Of a DNA stretch of 64,000 nucleotides, positions 63,748 to 64,000 are shown piece after piece; within the stretch, counting starts at the first letter, position 1, and each line of letters opens with the position of its first letter. Made by a program: the position numbers and the translations under genes. Below the pieces are notes generated by a model. That model had not been told where the DNA came from. It made no database searches and worked only from the letters and a program-made list of their open reading frames with translations. The stretch comes from Saprospiraceae bacterium (GTDB lineage: Bacteria; Bacteroidota; Bacteroidia; Chitinophagales; Saprospiraceae). The stretch spans positions 124,001 to 188,000 of the forward strand of contig JAHDHL010000004.1 of NCBI GenBank assembly GCA_020631355.1. The letters run 5' to 3'.

Positions 63748-64000
63748 TTACAGTTCCTTTAGAATGGCTCTCATTTCCTTGGACTTGTAGGTACCACCAT
63801 TGGATAGGTATGTTTGGATTTCTTCCTTTGCATTGGCCCTATCATCTTCTTTCAGGAGTGTGAGTATATAATACCAATCGGCTTTGGGAGCATCTTGGAA
63901 ATCACTTTTCCGTAAGGTATCAAAAATGGTCTTGGCCGCTTGGGTATTATCTGTTTCCCACTCGGCAATCCCTTTGGATAGATTCAGGTCGAACCAATAG
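63748..64000 (-). CDS. C-terminal end of a helical, possibly TPR, protein (partial)
   Basis: The minus-strand frame is open from the window edge and stops at TAA 63748. It ends YILTLLKEDDRANAKEEIQT then YLSNGGTYKSKEMRAILKEL. The WYY-LTLLKEDDRANAKEEI pattern is like the last TPR unit of Bacteroidota anti-sigma or TPR proteins (WYLALCYL-x-G-x-x-xAK-x-L). Only 84 codons are visible, so identity is open. Confidence 0.6.
   Translation of the reverse strand, partial: YWFDLNLSKGIAEWETDNTQAAKTIFDTLRKSDFQDAPKADWYYILTLLKEDDRANAKEEIQTYLSNGGTYKSKEMRAILKEL

Noticed and set aside
1-64000. tRNA, rRNA, CRISPR, transposase or prophage genes
   Set aside because: None found by reading; a GGATTCGAA-like word near 641 falls within the flavin reductase gene and has no tRNA arms.

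Overview
The window is a dense stretch of a Bacteroidota chromosome, most likely a Saprospiria/Lewinella-type marine or freshwater genus. This rests on a type IX secretion (T9SS) sorting domain on a secreted metalloprotease, many family-typical Bacteroidota proteins (DUF4175, DUF4139, DUF3667, DUF4783, DUF1573, TlpA-type thioredoxins with DUF4369-like domains, a 391-residue PurM), promoters of the TTTG-N19-21-TAnnTTTG kind, and weak or absent Shine-Dalgarno sequences. GC content looks to be in the low forties by eye. I saw no rRNA, tRNA, CRISPR array, intact transposon or prophage.

Layout. 1-3.3 kb (minus): end of a flavin reductase gene, a XerD recombinase, then a decayed patch with two small genes broken by apparent single-base indels and a coupled pair of small membrane proteins sharing a motif. 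3.4-6 kb (plus): a sodium/solute symporter and a sulfotransferase. 6-8.1 kb (minus): lipoprotein, TSUP exporter, methylmalonyl-CoA epimerase. 8.4-10.7 kb (plus): a wax-ester/diacylglycerol acyltransferase with an alpha/beta hydrolase. 11.2-14.6 kb: an AT-rich hypothetical protein with no canonical start for its conserved N-terminus, a small secreted protein, and an ECF sigma factor followed by a small cytosolic anti-sigma-like protein. 14.6-20.1 kb: CysQ, GalE, a DinB/YfiT protein, an S37 peptidase and a Cys/Met-type PLP enzyme. 20.2-30.9 kb (mostly minus): secreted M43 metalloprotease, DUF4139 protein, von Willebrand A lipoprotein, and a 1516-residue exported beta-rich protein. 31-40.2 kb (minus): PrmA, TpiA, a SanA-like protein, an 1803-residue multi-module thioredoxin/SH3/coiled-coil protein, and PurM. 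40.3-47.2 kb: GT4 glycosyltransferase, PyrD, NadC coupled to an ABA4-like membrane protein, a DUF4783 protein, GpmI and a lipoprotein. 47.2-57.8 kb (minus): OmpA-family protein, YbeY, an RsbW-like ATPase, DUF4175 protein, TPR histidine kinase, DUF1573 lipoprotein, and pyruvate dehydrogenase E2 with a separate di-lipoyl protein. 58-64 kb: RecR, a beta-barrel protein, a GT2/polyprenyl-phosphotransferase-like fusion, a DUF3667 protein, an M20 amidohydrolase and the end of another gene.

Most of the window is housekeeping metabolism mixed with cell-envelope functions. The least ordinary items are: the 1803-residue protein, which looks like a TlpA-type protein triplicated with the thioredoxin domain of two copies replaced by SH3 domains and a TolA-like coiled coil inserted; the 1516-residue exported protein with an apparent winged-helix insert; the GT2/phosphotransferase fusion with a degenerate catalytic end; the split lipoyl-domain arrangement of the pyruvate dehydrogenase; and several strong hairpins lying inside coding sequence.
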